A DNA stretch of 36,747 bases from Saprospiraceae bacterium (GCA_026983735.1 JALSTN010000257.1:1-36747), one strand, 5' to 3'; positions 17,147 through 26,686 are shown, numbered from the stretch's first letter. Numbers and translations: made by a program. The notes: generated from the letters alone by a model not told the origin.

Positions 17147-19753
17147 TTAGAATTTATAGCGTGCACCTAATTTTACTACAGTTCCATTAAAACCAAACTG
17201 ATTCACCTCCCAGGGATATTTGAATCTTCCCCCTAGATCCGTAACAAAATCACCCTTCGTATCGATGACATCAGGATAGACATTTAAAAGGTTATTAACC
17301 GTAAGGTTCAAGCCCAAGCTTGAGTTGATCGAATATCCCAATAACAAATCCGTAATGACTTTGGGAGAGAAAGTTTGATCCTTACTCGGATCCGTAGCAT
17401 GCTGCCAGGTGACCGCGCCAAAGTACGTATTGTTCAAAGTGGCTTTAAGACTGCCCAATTTATAGGATAATCCAAATAGGGCTTTTATTTTAGGTCTTGC
17501 CAAGGTAACTCGAGATTGCTCTTTTCTATTGAAAATCTCATATCCGACCTCTCCAACAACTCCCGGGCTTGCAATGTCCTTGTTCAAGATTACCGTTTCA
17601 TTCCAATTGGCGGATAAAACAGCACCCAACTTATCCCCTTGGTAATCCAATACCACATCCAATCCGTTGGTCTTTGTATCCAGGGCATTAACAAAGTACT
17701 TTATACTTGTTACATTGTTAGCGATCAGGATTTTCTCAACGGGATTCACCGAATTATCATCGCCGTCAAATCCTATCTCACCGGTAAATAATACTCTGTT
17801 TCGAACTTTGATATTATAGTAATCTACCGCCAAGGAAACATTATCTTCTATTCGATAAGTTAACCCAGCTGCGATATTAAAAGATTTCTCTGCATCTAAG
17901 CTAGGAACACCTAGTCCTTTGATAACATCCGAGACGTTATTAAATGTTCCCTGATTGGAAACCGTACCTCCTGATACCAGGGTTTGCACATTACTCAAGT
18001 AAATCTGATGCAAAGAGGGAGCTCTAAAACCTGTACTGACAGAAGCCCTCACCGCTGCATTCTTATCCATGAAAAACTGTCTAGCATTTACTTTCCAAGA
18101 GACATTGCTTCCAAAATCGGAGAAATTCTCATATCTCACTGCTCCCCCTAACAGGGTATTATCACTGAGGTCATAATCTGCTCCAGCATAAACTCCGAGA
18201 TTATTTCTCTTGGCATTCACTTCATTGCTCGGTTGTAATCCAGGGAAAGATTGGGCACCACCCCCTACGTAAGACTCTTCTTGTCCAGCCTTCACGTCAA
18301 AGGTCTCCTGTCTAACCTCGGTTCCCAAGGAAACAGATAATTTACCAAACTCCTTATACAAATCCCAGTTGCCCAAGATATTGCCAAATTTATAGGCTCC
18401 GGCATCAAAAGAGGTCGGACTATTGGGTAAAAGAGATACATTAATCGTATTGCCAATAAGGTATCCTACAGAGTTAGAACCGGATGTAATACTCAGGTCA
18501 GAGTTCCAACCCATGATATTATTCTTCGTTCCAATGGAGAGGGTATGGTCTAAAATACTGGTCTCAAATGTGGGTTGAAACCCTTGATATGTCTGTCCAT
18601 CAGGAGTTAACAATCCCGCATCATCTGTAATCCAATAGGGAGCACGATAGAGGGCAAAAGACTTGCCATTTCGCTTGGTCACACCGGCCAATGCATAAAA
18701 TTCACCACTGCTACCATAAGGCATTTTGAAATTGACCATCCCGGCATATTTATCATACGCAGGCTGTCCTACGGTCATCCCCAAGTCAGGATTATCTTTA
18801 ATCCAAGGATGCGTACCGTCTAAAAGGGATTGGTCACCAAAAATAGTTCCGAATAACAAATCGTTTCCGGGAGTTCCTGACCTATCCGTATAATCTTGGT
18901 GATAATAAGATCCGGTCAAATTCAATGTACCGTTTCCAAGTTTAAAACCTTTATTTACCCCTGCATCATAGGTCAACCCATCCCCTGCAGTAGTAATACC
19001 TGAATTGAGTGTGATGGTGCCGTCTGTACTTTCCTTCAACACGATATTAATAACTCCAGCAATAGCATCAGAACCATACTGGGCAGCAGCTCCATCCCTG
19101 AGGACTTCAACTCGTTCAATGGCTTCGGAGGGAATACTTTTCATATCTGTTCCAACTTCCCCTTTACCCGGAGTATCATTGACATAGACTAAAGCACTTT
19201 GATTTTTTCTCTTCCCATTGACAAGAACTAAGGTTCGGGAAGGGCCGAGATTTCTCAATTCACTGGGATCAAAATGTGCAGTAGCATCTGAAATTGTCTG
19301 ATTACTGGAGTTGTACGATGGCACCTTGTAATTGAGCATTTGGTCGACAGTAGACTGTCCACTCTGTCTAAGGTCCTCGGCATTTATATTGTCAATAGCA
19401 ACCGGACTTCCCAATACCGTTCTAGGCTTTCCTCTAGAACCTGTTACGACCACTACATCCAGAGGAGTCCCTGCCAATAGGGTGATCTCAACAGACGGTG
19501 ACTTCGCTTCAAACTCTATCTGCTTATATCCGGTATAACTGACAATCAATGTCGTCGGCATTTGGTCAACATTGAGCTGAAAAGCTCCATTTTCATCCGT
19601 AACAGTTCCATGGTTCGTACCTTTGACAAGTACCGTCGCACCCAATAATGGAGATCCGGCGTCATCCATTACAGTCCCGGTTAATACTTGAGCAAAGGCC
19701 CCATTCAATCCAAAACATAACACAACTAAAATAAAAGTAAAAATCCTTTTCAT
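17147..19753 (-). CDS. TonB-dependent outer-membrane receptor
   Basis: 868 residues. A signal peptide (1-21, ending FAQ) precedes a carboxypeptidase-regulatory-like domain (about 22-105; VLTGTVMDDAGSPLLGATV, GTVTDENGAFQL). The plug domain follows (about 110-240) with SRTLVLVNGKRKNQSALV and ERVEVLRDGAAAQYGSDAIA, then a 22-strand-type barrel ending in an aromatic residue (KLGARYKF). It imports a bound nutrient into the periplasm using TonB energy; the substrate cannot be told. There is no susD partner beside it, so it is not an obvious polysaccharide-utilisation locus, and the length also fits siderophore or vitamin receptors. It is divergent from the 1778-residue surface protein, with palindromes between them. 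Confidence 0.94.
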   Translation of the reverse strand: MKRIFTFILVVLCFGLNGAFAQVLTGTVMDDAGSPLLGATVLVKGTNHGTVTDENGAFQLNVDQMPTTLIVSYTGYKQIEFEAKSPSVEITLLAGTPLDVVVVTGSRGKPRTVLGSPVAIDNINAEDLRQSGQSTVDQMLNYKVPSYNSSNQTISDATAHFDPSELRNLGPSRTLVLVNGKRKNQSALVYVNDTPGKGEVGTDMKSIPSEAIERVEVLRDGAAAQYGSDAIAGVINIVLKESTDGTITLNSGITTAGDGLTYDAGVNKGFKLGNGTLNLTGSYYHQDYTDRSGTPGNDLLFGTIFGDQSLLDGTHPWIKDNPDLGMTVGQPAYDKYAGMVNFKMPYGSSGEFYALAGVTKRNGKSFALYRAPYWITDDAGLLTPDGQTYQGFQPTFETSILDHTLSIGTKNNIMGWNSDLSITSGSNSVGYLIGNTINVSLLPNSPTSFDAGAYKFGNILGNWDLYKEFGKLSVSLGTEVRQETFDVKAGQEESYVGGGAQSFPGLQPSNEVNAKRNNLGVYAGADYDLSDNTLLGGAVRYENFSDFGSNVSWKVNARQFFMDKNAAVRASVSTGFRAPSLHQIYLSNVQTLVSGGTVSNQGTFNNVSDVIKGLGVPSLDAEKSFNIAAGLTYRIEDNVSLAVDYYNIKVRNRVLFTGEIGFDGDDNSVNPVEKILIANNVTSIKYFVNALDTKTNGLDVVLDYQGDKLGAVLSANWNETVILNKDIASPGVVGEVGYEIFNRKEQSRVTLARPKIKALFGLSYKLGSLKATLNNTYFGAVTWQHATDPSKDQTFSPKVITDLLLGYSINSSLGLNLTVNNLLNVYPDVIDTKGDFVTDLGGRFKYPWEVNQFGFNGTVVKLGARYKF

Positions 19754-19801
19754 AACTATTAGATTTGGTTGATAATAAATATATAAAATCTCTCTATTTA
19801 A

Positions 19802-19813
19802 ATACTATAGTAT
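19802..19813. promoter_or_regulatory. Palindrome ATACTATAGTAT near the receptor start
   Basis: A perfect 12-base palindrome about 50 bases upstream of the TonB receptor ATG (19753). Its half-site ATACTA/TAGTAT recurs in the palindrome at 20012-20026. It could be an operator, or overlap the promoter. Confidence 0.35.
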
Positions 19814-19992
19814 AAGAGGTTAACCTGACAAAACACTGGAAATACCTATTCATAAGTTGCCCCTCTAATTCAAATTAGAAGCGTAAATATATTATATTTT
19901 TTCAAACATTCGTTTTTTCAACTTGAAAATCAACAAAAATATCCGCTACAAGATGTCGATTTCTTCAAGTCCGCTCCTTCCACACCCCTTTC

Positions 19993-20007
19993 TTTACCAT
20001 TTCATAC
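19993..20007 (+). repeat. Copy of recurring 15-base motif TTTACCATTTCATAC
   Basis: Exact copy, 87 bases before the ATG of the 1778-residue gene and 4 bases before a palindrome. Confidence 0.6.
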
Positions 20008-20011
20008 CAAT

Positions 20012-20026
20012 ATAGTATAATACTAT
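20012..20026. promoter_or_regulatory. Palindrome ATAGTAT-A-ATACTAT before the 1778-residue gene
   Basis: A perfect 15-base palindrome with 7-base arms and a 1-base centre, 68 bases before the ATG. It has the size of a dimeric regulator site and shares half-sites with 19802-19813. Confidence 0.35.
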
Positions 20027-20094
20027 CCAGTATATCATATTAAATATTTTCGGCATGTGTTTTGTAGTAATTACACATAAGAATTTATCTTAAT

Positions 20095-23000
20095 ATGAAA
20101 AGTAAAAACAGTCCTTACTTCAACGGTCCTTCTGCTCTGCTTTATCCTAAAGGTAAAGTATTGTTTTCTATGGTATTAGGATTAACTCTAATCCTGAACG
20201 GATCCCTCTTCGGACAAGCCATCGAGAAAGGAATGGCGGTGGTCACCCAATACGCAGATACGAACAACACTTCGAATCTGGTGGCGCGATTGTTTGATAC
20301 GAGAAATAACACCTATGCTCCCAAAGGGCAAGATTGGCTTGCCCAGTCTCCTCAAATTGATATTACGCCTTCCTCTTGGACATTAGCCAATTTAGGGGAG
20401 GTTTTTGGAATTTCTATTGACAGTATCGGCAATGTCTATTTTGCTGCGAGCGACATCTATCACATGGACAGTGTCCTTGCCACAGATTACAAAAGTTATC
20501 ATGGTCCTGCCGGTTCGGCGGGAATTTACCGTGCAGATGCCGCTGTCCTATCCAACATTAATGCGATGATAGGGACAACTAATGCTCCAACCTCCTACCC
20601 TGTTCCAACGACAATGATTCCCAATACCGGTGGGATCGGCAATGGAATTGGCAATCTTACTTACGACCAAAAGCATCATCAATTATTTGCCAGCAATCTG
20701 GAAGATGGAAGAATTTACCGCATAGATCTCAAACAATCTCCCCCACAGGTAGTAAGCATATATGATCCACTTGCTCCTGACGATGGCCAAGCCGGTATCG
20801 CCCCCAGGCAAGAACAGATTTGGGGTCTGGGCATCCATACCGACACGCAGGGCATTACCAAATTATATTTTTCCAGAAGAGGATTACCGCCTTCTATTCC
20901 GACTGAAATTCACACATTACCCTTACAATCTAATGGTGAATTTGGGGGTAACAGCCTCTACGACAAGGGTATATACAGGGGGGGGAGTCAAGTAGTTATC
21001 TCCCTGAACTCTCCTACTTCCGATACTTCAAAAATAACAGACATTGCATTTGCCGAAGATGGGAGGATGTTGCTTGCCGAAAGAGGGCATCCACATCGAG
21101 CCTCTGTCTATGAATATAGATTCAATGGAACGATCTGGACGCCTACTTCACACAACTTCTATGTGGGGGGCTTCCACCTCCTTCAAGGCGTAAACGGAAG
21201 TAACGCAGCCGGAGGGGTCGATTATGGATACAAACAACAGGGCAATAATGTATACGGACATTGTGATTCTACCGTATGGGTCACTGCCAATTATCTGTTA
21301 ACACCATCGTCTGGTTCCGGTTTTTATTATGGAATTGAAGGAATTTCAGCAGGTGGCAATCGCCCCATTACCCAAGGGACCAAAGGCAATGGCTTTACAG
21401 ACTGGGTCATCGACCTGGATGCCTCCAGCAATTCTTACCTTCCTTTAGGCGATGTGGAGATATACCGCTCCTCTTGTGCTACTTCATGGAAAGGGCCGAT
21501 TAATCATATTCTTGCCTGCAATGATCTCTTACAAGTATCTCTAGGTATAGATGGCACCATTCAGCTCAATGCGGACATTGTAACACAAGGAAGGGGTACA
21601 AACCCATGCTGGGTTTTTGAAGTTTTCACTCCGAATGGAGATGTCATCCCCAATGCCTTACTCACTTGTGAATGGGTAGGTCAAACACTGGATTACCAGG
21701 TTAGAGACACCTGCACCAATAATTCCTGTTGGGGAAGTATAAAACTAGAGGATAAATATACCCCACCTATACTTTGCAAGACAGATACGATACGGTGCCA
21801 TAATAGCCTTTTACCGGACAGTATTGGGTTCCCCATTCCTTCATCTGCCATAGCGATTCCAACCCAAGACCCGCAGCGATTCATCATTGAAAACTGGGAT
21901 TCATGTGGCGAAGTGACGCTCTGGTATTCAGACCAGCGGATTGAGGATTTTAGTTGTGCCTCTGAATATAAAGTTATTGTCCGTCAGTGGAATTCTCAAG
22001 ACATTCACGGCAACACAAACCGATGCTTTGACACTATACGTATCAAAAGACCTACTTTTACGGAGGATCTAATACCCCTCCAAGACACTATCTTATCTTG
22101 CGATGGGCACTGGGCGCAACTTCCCAATGGTGCGCCGGATCCTTCTGTAACCGGTCGTCCGATCTTAGAGGGTTGTGACTGGATCAACAGCAAGTTCAAA
22201 GATGATATTACCCTTACTTGCGGTGAGGCATTTCGGATTCTTCGCAAATGGACTTTAACCGACTGGTGTGGGAAAGGAGCCAATAAAGTTAAAGAAATAT
22301 ACCAATCGATAGAAATAAGAGACGATGTGCCCCCAAAGTTGACTTGCCCAAACATCAACCAACCCATCGACACCATAAGTACGAACAGATATAGTTGTTC
22401 GGCTAATTACGAACTCCCTATACCTAACCGATCTCCACAGGGAATAATAGTGACCGATAATTGTTCTGACTGGCAATACCGAATAAAATACATCCCCCCT
22501 CGTAAAACACAACCCCAAGTTCCTGATGAAGCAGCTTCTCGTTGGCTGGGTAGTTTTAAAAGAGCGACAGAAGGTCCCTTCTATGTGACAGGATTAGGTT
22601 TAGGATCTCATTGGTTTGAGTATGAAATAAAAGATGATTGCGGCAACAGAAACACTTGCCGAATACTTGTGTACGTCGCAGACCTCATCCCTCCGGATAT
22701 TGTATGTGAAGGACATACCCAAATCTCTCTCAACGATGTAGGAACACACCGGCTATATGCTTCTTCCATCGACGATGGGACAACAGACAACTGTGGATTG
22801 GACCGCTTTCTTATCCGCCGTGCAGATAGAATATCCCACTGTGGACAATCGAACGCCTCTTTTCAAGCGTTCACTACCTTCTGCTGTGAAGACGTCGGAA
22901 AGACCATAATGGTAGAGTTATTAGCGATTGATCAAGCGGGGAATAAAGCCTCTTGCATGGTAGATGTAAGTGTGTCGGAAAAATACCCACCCGTCATTAT

Positions 23001-25431
23001 ACCCCCCACAGATCTCACGATAGATTGCAGATTTGATTATGATCCGGAGGACTTGGGTAGCTACTTTGGCAAGATAGCCCTAGATGAAAGTAGGAGAAAA
23101 GAAATACATCTAAGAAAGGACAATCACTACTCTGCTTCCAATGATTGGTATGCAGGTATAGATGGATTGGCTACAGATAACTGTGGGCCGATAACGCTTA
23201 GAGATACTGCCATTTTTGATTTAGAATGTAAAACCGGCACCATAAGACGTATTTTTTATGCTACAGATGCAGCTATGCTCAAGGATTCTGCTGTACAGAT
23301 TATCACGATCGAAGACCTTACTCCTTTTACAGAAAAGGACATTCACTGGCCGGCAGACATCTTAGATGATCCCTTTGAGACAGATTGTATTAATGGGATT
23401 ACGACCGATCCCTCCACCCGTACAAGGGTAGACAGCGCATATGGATATCGCAATCTGGATTGTGCCCATATAGCCGTCACCTATTCAGACAAGATCTTTG
23501 TACAGGAGGAAGGTGCCTGTTATAAAATTGCGAGAACATGGACTGTTGTTGACTGGTGTACCTTCGAGCAAAATAATAGACAACAATGGGTGTACACCCA
23601 ATTGATAAAGGTTGCGAACCACACTCCACCTGTAATTGCTCCCGCAACTTGCGAGGACACGGTAGTCTGTGATTCTTCTTCTTATTCAGTAGGAGGAACA
23701 TGTACAAATTCAATCCATTTCATACCAAAAGCAACAGACGATTGTACACCTAGCGATCAATTAAAATGGAGTTATAGATTGGATATCGGAAACTCAGGCA
23801 CTTTTGGCACATTGAAACAATCCTCACAATTATTCGAAGCTCTACCTACCGGCACACATCGTGTCAAATGGTATGTAGAAGACGCCTGTGGGAATATCAG
23901 TTCTTGTATCAAAAAAATAGAAATACAGGATTGTAAGCCTCCCACTCCTTACTGCAGGGATCAAATCGTAACGGTGCCTATGTCAAGTTCCGGAACGGTA
24001 TCTATCTCCGCAAAACAGTTTGATTTGGGTGCCAGCGATAATTGTACTCCTTCAGAAGATTTGATTTTTTCCTTTACAGAAGATGGCAATACCCCACAGA
24101 TTGTTCTCTCTTGCTCTGACCTACGAGGTCGTCAGACAATGGACACTACTCTTACGGTATACGTGATAGACAATTCCGGGAATAGTGATTTCTGTACGGT
24201 AGAAGTACGACTACAAGCAAATGACAATTGCAAATCCGAAAATATAACCCTTTCCGGTAAGGTAGAACAATACAATGGAGTAAGCATTCCCGATATTGAA
24301 ATAAGCGTATACTCCCAGGGCGCCAACCAACCGATTTACCAAAAGAAAGTAGATGGAGCCTACATTTTCGAAGGGCTGAGGCCCAACAATACCTATGAAT
24401 TACATGCCCGACAGCAATCCAATTGGAAAGACGGAATCAATACACGCGACCTCGTATATATCCAAAAATACTTGCTCAACAAATTGGATTTTGATGAAGC
24501 TTGGAGATTTATCGCTGCCGATGCCAATGGGTCCAATACGATAAGTACAGCGGATATATCCGTTATCAAAAAACTAATTCTAGGGAGAACCAACCGATTT
24601 AAAAAAACGGATTCATGGGCACTTTACGATGCCAACATTGAATGGCACAATATTAATAAATTGCGTTCAAAAAAAGGACTCCTCAGGGTAAATGCACAAG
24701 ATGAGGATATTTCCGGTCTTAACTGGATAGGAATTAAAGTTGGGGATGTGACGGGAGATAGAAATGGACTTAGAAGTGACCCAACAGAAAATATTAATTT
24801 AAAAATCGAAGTAAAATCCAATCCGGAAAAGAATGAACTGGCCTTCGTTGCTAAGTCTGAGTATAATGTAGAAGGCCTTCAAGGCACCTTTACGCTGCCT
24901 GGCAATATTAAAGCATTAAAAGGAGCTACACTACCCCTCTTTACGGATGATTATGCGCTGTATCCGGAGGGAACTTTCACACTGGCTTGGTTTACCGCCA
25001 ACGGCCTTGAGATAGGTTATGGAGATACACTTTTCACTGTTCTAGTCGAACCATTTGCGTCCGAATCAAAAACCGTAATATTAGGAGATGCCATCACCAC
25101 TAATTTGGTCTTTGGTCAGGATGGTTCAGCAGGGAGATTAATCCAAGTAAACACGACGTCAACCGAGATTAAAAACTTGACACTCTTCCCGTGCTATCCG
25201 AATCCAGCAGGAAAAGAAACGACGATAAGATTCGAAAACCCAACCGGGGAAGTAGTACATCTGGAAGTTTACAATAATAAGGGTGAGATGCTCAGAAGGT
25301 ATGAAATAGTGGGCAAGAAGGGTTACAGTGAATTTACGTTAGAGCTATCGACGCTCCAACACAAAGGAGTTCTACTATATCGACTTTCGACCAAATCCAA
25401 TGCTAAAAGTGGTAAAATAGTCGTACAATGA
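20095..25431 (+). CDS. 1778-residue surface protein: beta-propeller-like N part, Cys-rich modules, dockerin-like and cohesin-like domains, T9SS type A tail
   Basis: A late signal segment (about 21-41, ending LFGQ) leaves an unusually long N-terminal extension. Residues about 45-460 contain GxxYxxD/LAE-type repeats like a beta-propeller. About 470-1390 is a series of Cys-rich Ig/HYR-like modules (CWGSIKLEDKYTPP, ADLIPPDIVC, DDCGNRNTCRI, EDACGNISSC). About 1395-1440 is a small CnaB/SdrD-like beta domain (LSGKVEQYNGVSIPDIEISV). A dockerin-like pair follows: NWKDGINTRDLVYIQKYLL (1443-) and ADANGSNTISTADISVIKKL (1475-, ligands at D1476, N1478, S1480 and D1487). About 1566-1690 is a cohesin-like domain, and from about 1697 a type A sorting tail (CYPNPAGKETTIRF). 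It is exported by T9SS to the surface. Its stop codon overlaps the next ATG. It is a paralogue of the minus-strand 27991-32229 protein. Confidence 0.88.
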   Translation: MKSKNSPYFNGPSALLYPKGKVLFSMVLGLTLILNGSLFGQAIEKGMAVVTQYADTNNTSNLVARLFDTRNNTYAPKGQDWLAQSPQIDITPSSWTLANLGEVFGISIDSIGNVYFAASDIYHMDSVLATDYKSYHGPAGSAGIYRADAAVLSNINAMIGTTNAPTSYPVPTTMIPNTGGIGNGIGNLTYDQKHHQLFASNLEDGRIYRIDLKQSPPQVVSIYDPLAPDDGQAGIAPRQEQIWGLGIHTDTQGITKLYFSRRGLPPSIPTEIHTLPLQSNGEFGGNSLYDKGIYRGGSQVVISLNSPTSDTSKITDIAFAEDGRMLLAERGHPHRASVYEYRFNGTIWTPTSHNFYVGGFHLLQGVNGSNAAGGVDYGYKQQGNNVYGHCDSTVWVTANYLLTPSSGSGFYYGIEGISAGGNRPITQGTKGNGFTDWVIDLDASSNSYLPLGDVEIYRSSCATSWKGPINHILACNDLLQVSLGIDGTIQLNADIVTQGRGTNPCWVFEVFTPNGDVIPNALLTCEWVGQTLDYQVRDTCTNNSCWGSIKLEDKYTPPILCKTDTIRCHNSLLPDSIGFPIPSSAIAIPTQDPQRFIIENWDSCGEVTLWYSDQRIEDFSCASEYKVIVRQWNSQDIHGNTNRCFDTIRIKRPTFTEDLIPLQDTILSCDGHWAQLPNGAPDPSVTGRPILEGCDWINSKFKDDITLTCGEAFRILRKWTLTDWCGKGANKVKEIYQSIEIRDDVPPKLTCPNINQPIDTISTNRYSCSANYELPIPNRSPQGIIVTDNCSDWQYRIKYIPPRKTQPQVPDEAASRWLGSFKRATEGPFYVTGLGLGSHWFEYEIKDDCGNRNTCRILVYVADLIPPDIVCEGHTQISLNDVGTHRLYASSIDDGTTDNCGLDRFLIRRADRISHCGQSNASFQAFTTFCCEDVGKTIMVELLAIDQAGNKASCMVDVSVSEKYPPVIIPPTDLTIDCRFDYDPEDLGSYFGKIALDESRRKEIHLRKDNHYSASNDWYAGIDGLATDNCGPITLRDTAIFDLECKTGTIRRIFYATDAAMLKDSAVQIITIEDLTPFTEKDIHWPADILDDPFETDCINGITTDPSTRTRVDSAYGYRNLDCAHIAVTYSDKIFVQEEGACYKIARTWTVVDWCTFEQNNRQQWVYTQLIKVANHTPPVIAPATCEDTVVCDSSSYSVGGTCTNSIHFIPKATDDCTPSDQLKWSYRLDIGNSGTFGTLKQSSQLFEALPTGTHRVKWYVEDACGNISSCIKKIEIQDCKPPTPYCRDQIVTVPMSSSGTVSISAKQFDLGASDNCTPSEDLIFSFTEDGNTPQIVLSCSDLRGRQTMDTTLTVYVIDNSGNSDFCTVEVRLQANDNCKSENITLSGKVEQYNGVSIPDIEISVYSQGANQPIYQKKVDGAYIFEGLRPNNTYELHARQQSNWKDGINTRDLVYIQKYLLNKLDFDEAWRFIAADANGSNTISTADISVIKKLILGRTNRFKKTDSWALYDANIEWHNINKLRSKKGLLRVNAQDEDISGLNWIGIKVGDVTGDRNGLRSDPTENINLKIEVKSNPEKNELAFVAKSEYNVEGLQGTFTLPGNIKALKGATLPLFTDDYALYPEGTFTLAWFTANGLEIGYGDTLFTVLVEPFASESKTVILGDAITTNLVFGQDGSAGRLIQVNTTSTEIKNLTLFPCYPNPAGKETTIRFENPTGEVVHLEVYNNKGEMLRRYEIVGKKGYSEFTLELSTLQHKGVLLYRLSTKSNAKSGKIVVQ

Positions 25432-26036
25432 TCAGAAGGGTAAAGAACGCTGAAGCTCTGATTGTATTCGCCAAAAGGCCCGAAAAAGGTCATGTAAAAA
25501 CAAGAGTAGCCCATAAAGTTGGGGAAGAAAAGGCATTATCCATATACAATGAGCTCTTGAGCATACTGAGGTCAACACTTAGGGAAGTCGATATGGACAT
25601 CTATCTTTATGCGGATCAACATCCGATCTTCGATGAAGATAGGCCACCATTTCATGCCCGATTGCAGGAAGGTAGAAATCTAGGTATGAAAATGTCAAAT
25701 GCATTTCTAGATCTGCTGCCCCACTACAAAAAGGTCGTAATAATCGGGGCTGACTGTCCTTACCTCGACGCCAAAATGATAGATGAAGCATTTAAACAAT
25801 TGGACCAAACAACGCTTACTATCGGCCCTTCAAAAGATGGGGGATACTACTTATTGGGTATGAAAAAAATGCACCAATTTCTATTTGAAGATATCGAATG
25901 GAGTACCTCTAAAGTGCTTCAGACTACCTTAAATAAAGCCATCGAAGAAGGTCTGAATGTTAGTCTTTTGGATACATTGGAAGATATAGATACCTTTGAG
26001 GCTTGGGAGAGGTATAAATCGCACAACAATGTCTAA
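25428..26036 (+). CDS. TIGR04282-family glycosyltransferase-like protein (DUF2064)
   Basis: 202 residues. It matches the TIGR04282/DUF2064 family, a GT-A-like nucleotidyl/glycosyltransferase fold sometimes linked to arsenosugar biosynthesis: IVFAKRPEKGHVKTRVA at the start, IIGADCPYLD in the middle (the DxD-like metal site) and IGPSKDGGYYLLGMKK, SLLDTLEDIDT toward the end. Other members have unknown substrates and no arsenic genes are nearby, so the arsenosugar role is not supported here. The ATG overlaps the stop of the giant surface gene (ATGA), suggesting translational coupling. Confidence 0.87.
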   Translation: MIRRVKNAEALIVFAKRPEKGHVKTRVAHKVGEEKALSIYNELLSILRSTLREVDMDIYLYADQHPIFDEDRPPFHARLQEGRNLGMKMSNAFLDLLPHYKKVVIIGADCPYLDAKMIDEAFKQLDQTTLTIGPSKDGGYYLLGMKKMHQFLFEDIEWSTSKVLQTTLNKAIEEGLNVSLLDTLEDIDTFEAWERYKSHNNV

Positions 26037-26679
26037 AAAGAAAAATAAATATTATGTCGTTTGGGAGGGTGCAGAGCCAGGCATCTACGATTCGTGGCAG
26101 CAATGCCAAACTCAAATTATGGGTTTTCCAGGAGCAAAATACAAGGGATTTAAGACAAGGCAGGAAGCGGAATATGCCTATCAACACTCTTACAAGGACT
26201 ATTATAAAACCGGGGAACAGACCAAGCCCCATCAAGAATCGAAAGCACTATTTAGCCACAGCAAAAATAATATCATCAAAGACAGTTGGTCCGTAGATGG
26301 AGCCTGCAGTGGCAATCCGGGGCGGATGGAATACCGAGGTGTACACACAGATACAGGTGAAGAAATATTCAGAGTTGGTCCCCTGAGAGGTGGTACCAAC
26401 AACATCGGTGAAATATTGGCTATTGTACATGCATTGGCCCTACTAGAGAAAAAAGAAGATACCACTACCCCACTCTATACTGACAGCAAGACGGCTATGA
26501 GTTGGTTCAAAAAGAAAAAAATAAACACAAAACTAGCTCCCACCTCATACAATAAGAAGGTCATGGAATTAGTGCAAAGAGCTGAGCATTGGATGAAGAG
26601 TCATCATCCACCCAATAAAATACTCAAATGGGACACCGAAAACTGGGGGGAAATACCGGCAGATTTTGGAAGAAAATAG
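26029..26679 (+). CDS. rnhA: Ribonuclease HI with N-terminal viroplasmin-type hybrid-binding domain
   Basis: 216 residues from the ATG at 26029, which overlaps the end of the preceding gene by 8 bases; a TTG 11 codons earlier is a less likely start. Residues about 6-52 (YYVVWEGAEPGIYDSW, QTQIMGFPGAKYKGFKT) form the RNA-DNA hybrid-binding domain. The catalytic domain has D90 (VDGACSGNPG), E128 (NNIGEILAIVHAL), D152 (YTDSKTAMSW) and D212 (WGEIPADFGRK). The order and C-terminal motif match the Bacteroidota/B. halodurans-type RNase H. It removes RNA from RNA-DNA hybrids such as primers and R-loops. It converges on def with a 7-base gap. Confidence 0.94.
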   Translation: MSKKKNKYYVVWEGAEPGIYDSWQQCQTQIMGFPGAKYKGFKTRQEAEYAYQHSYKDYYKTGEQTKPHQESKALFSHSKNNIIKDSWSVDGACSGNPGRMEYRGVHTDTGEEIFRVGPLRGGTNNIGEILAIVHALALLEKKEDTTTPLYTDSKTAMSWFKKKKINTKLAPTSYNKKVMELVQRAEHWMKSHHPPNKILKWDTENWGEIPADFGRK

Positions 26680-26686
26680 AAAATAT

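Larger units (their letters stand above)
19754..20094. other. Divergent regulatory region, 341 bases
   Basis: It lies between the TonB receptor and the 1778-residue surface protein. It holds two palindromes with the same half-sites (19802-19813 and 20012-20026) and a 15-base motif copy (19993-20007). There is no ORF. Confidence 0.55.

Noticed and set aside
17147-19753. A SusC/SusD polysaccharide-utilisation locus
   Set aside because: No susD, glycoside hydrolase or sensor gene adjoins the receptor. The neighbouring giant gene is a surface protein without a recognisable enzyme domain.
25428-26036. An arsenosugar biosynthesis role for the TIGR04282 gene
   Set aside because: The family name suggests it, but no arsenic methyltransferase or radical SAM partner is nearby; a general function is safer.
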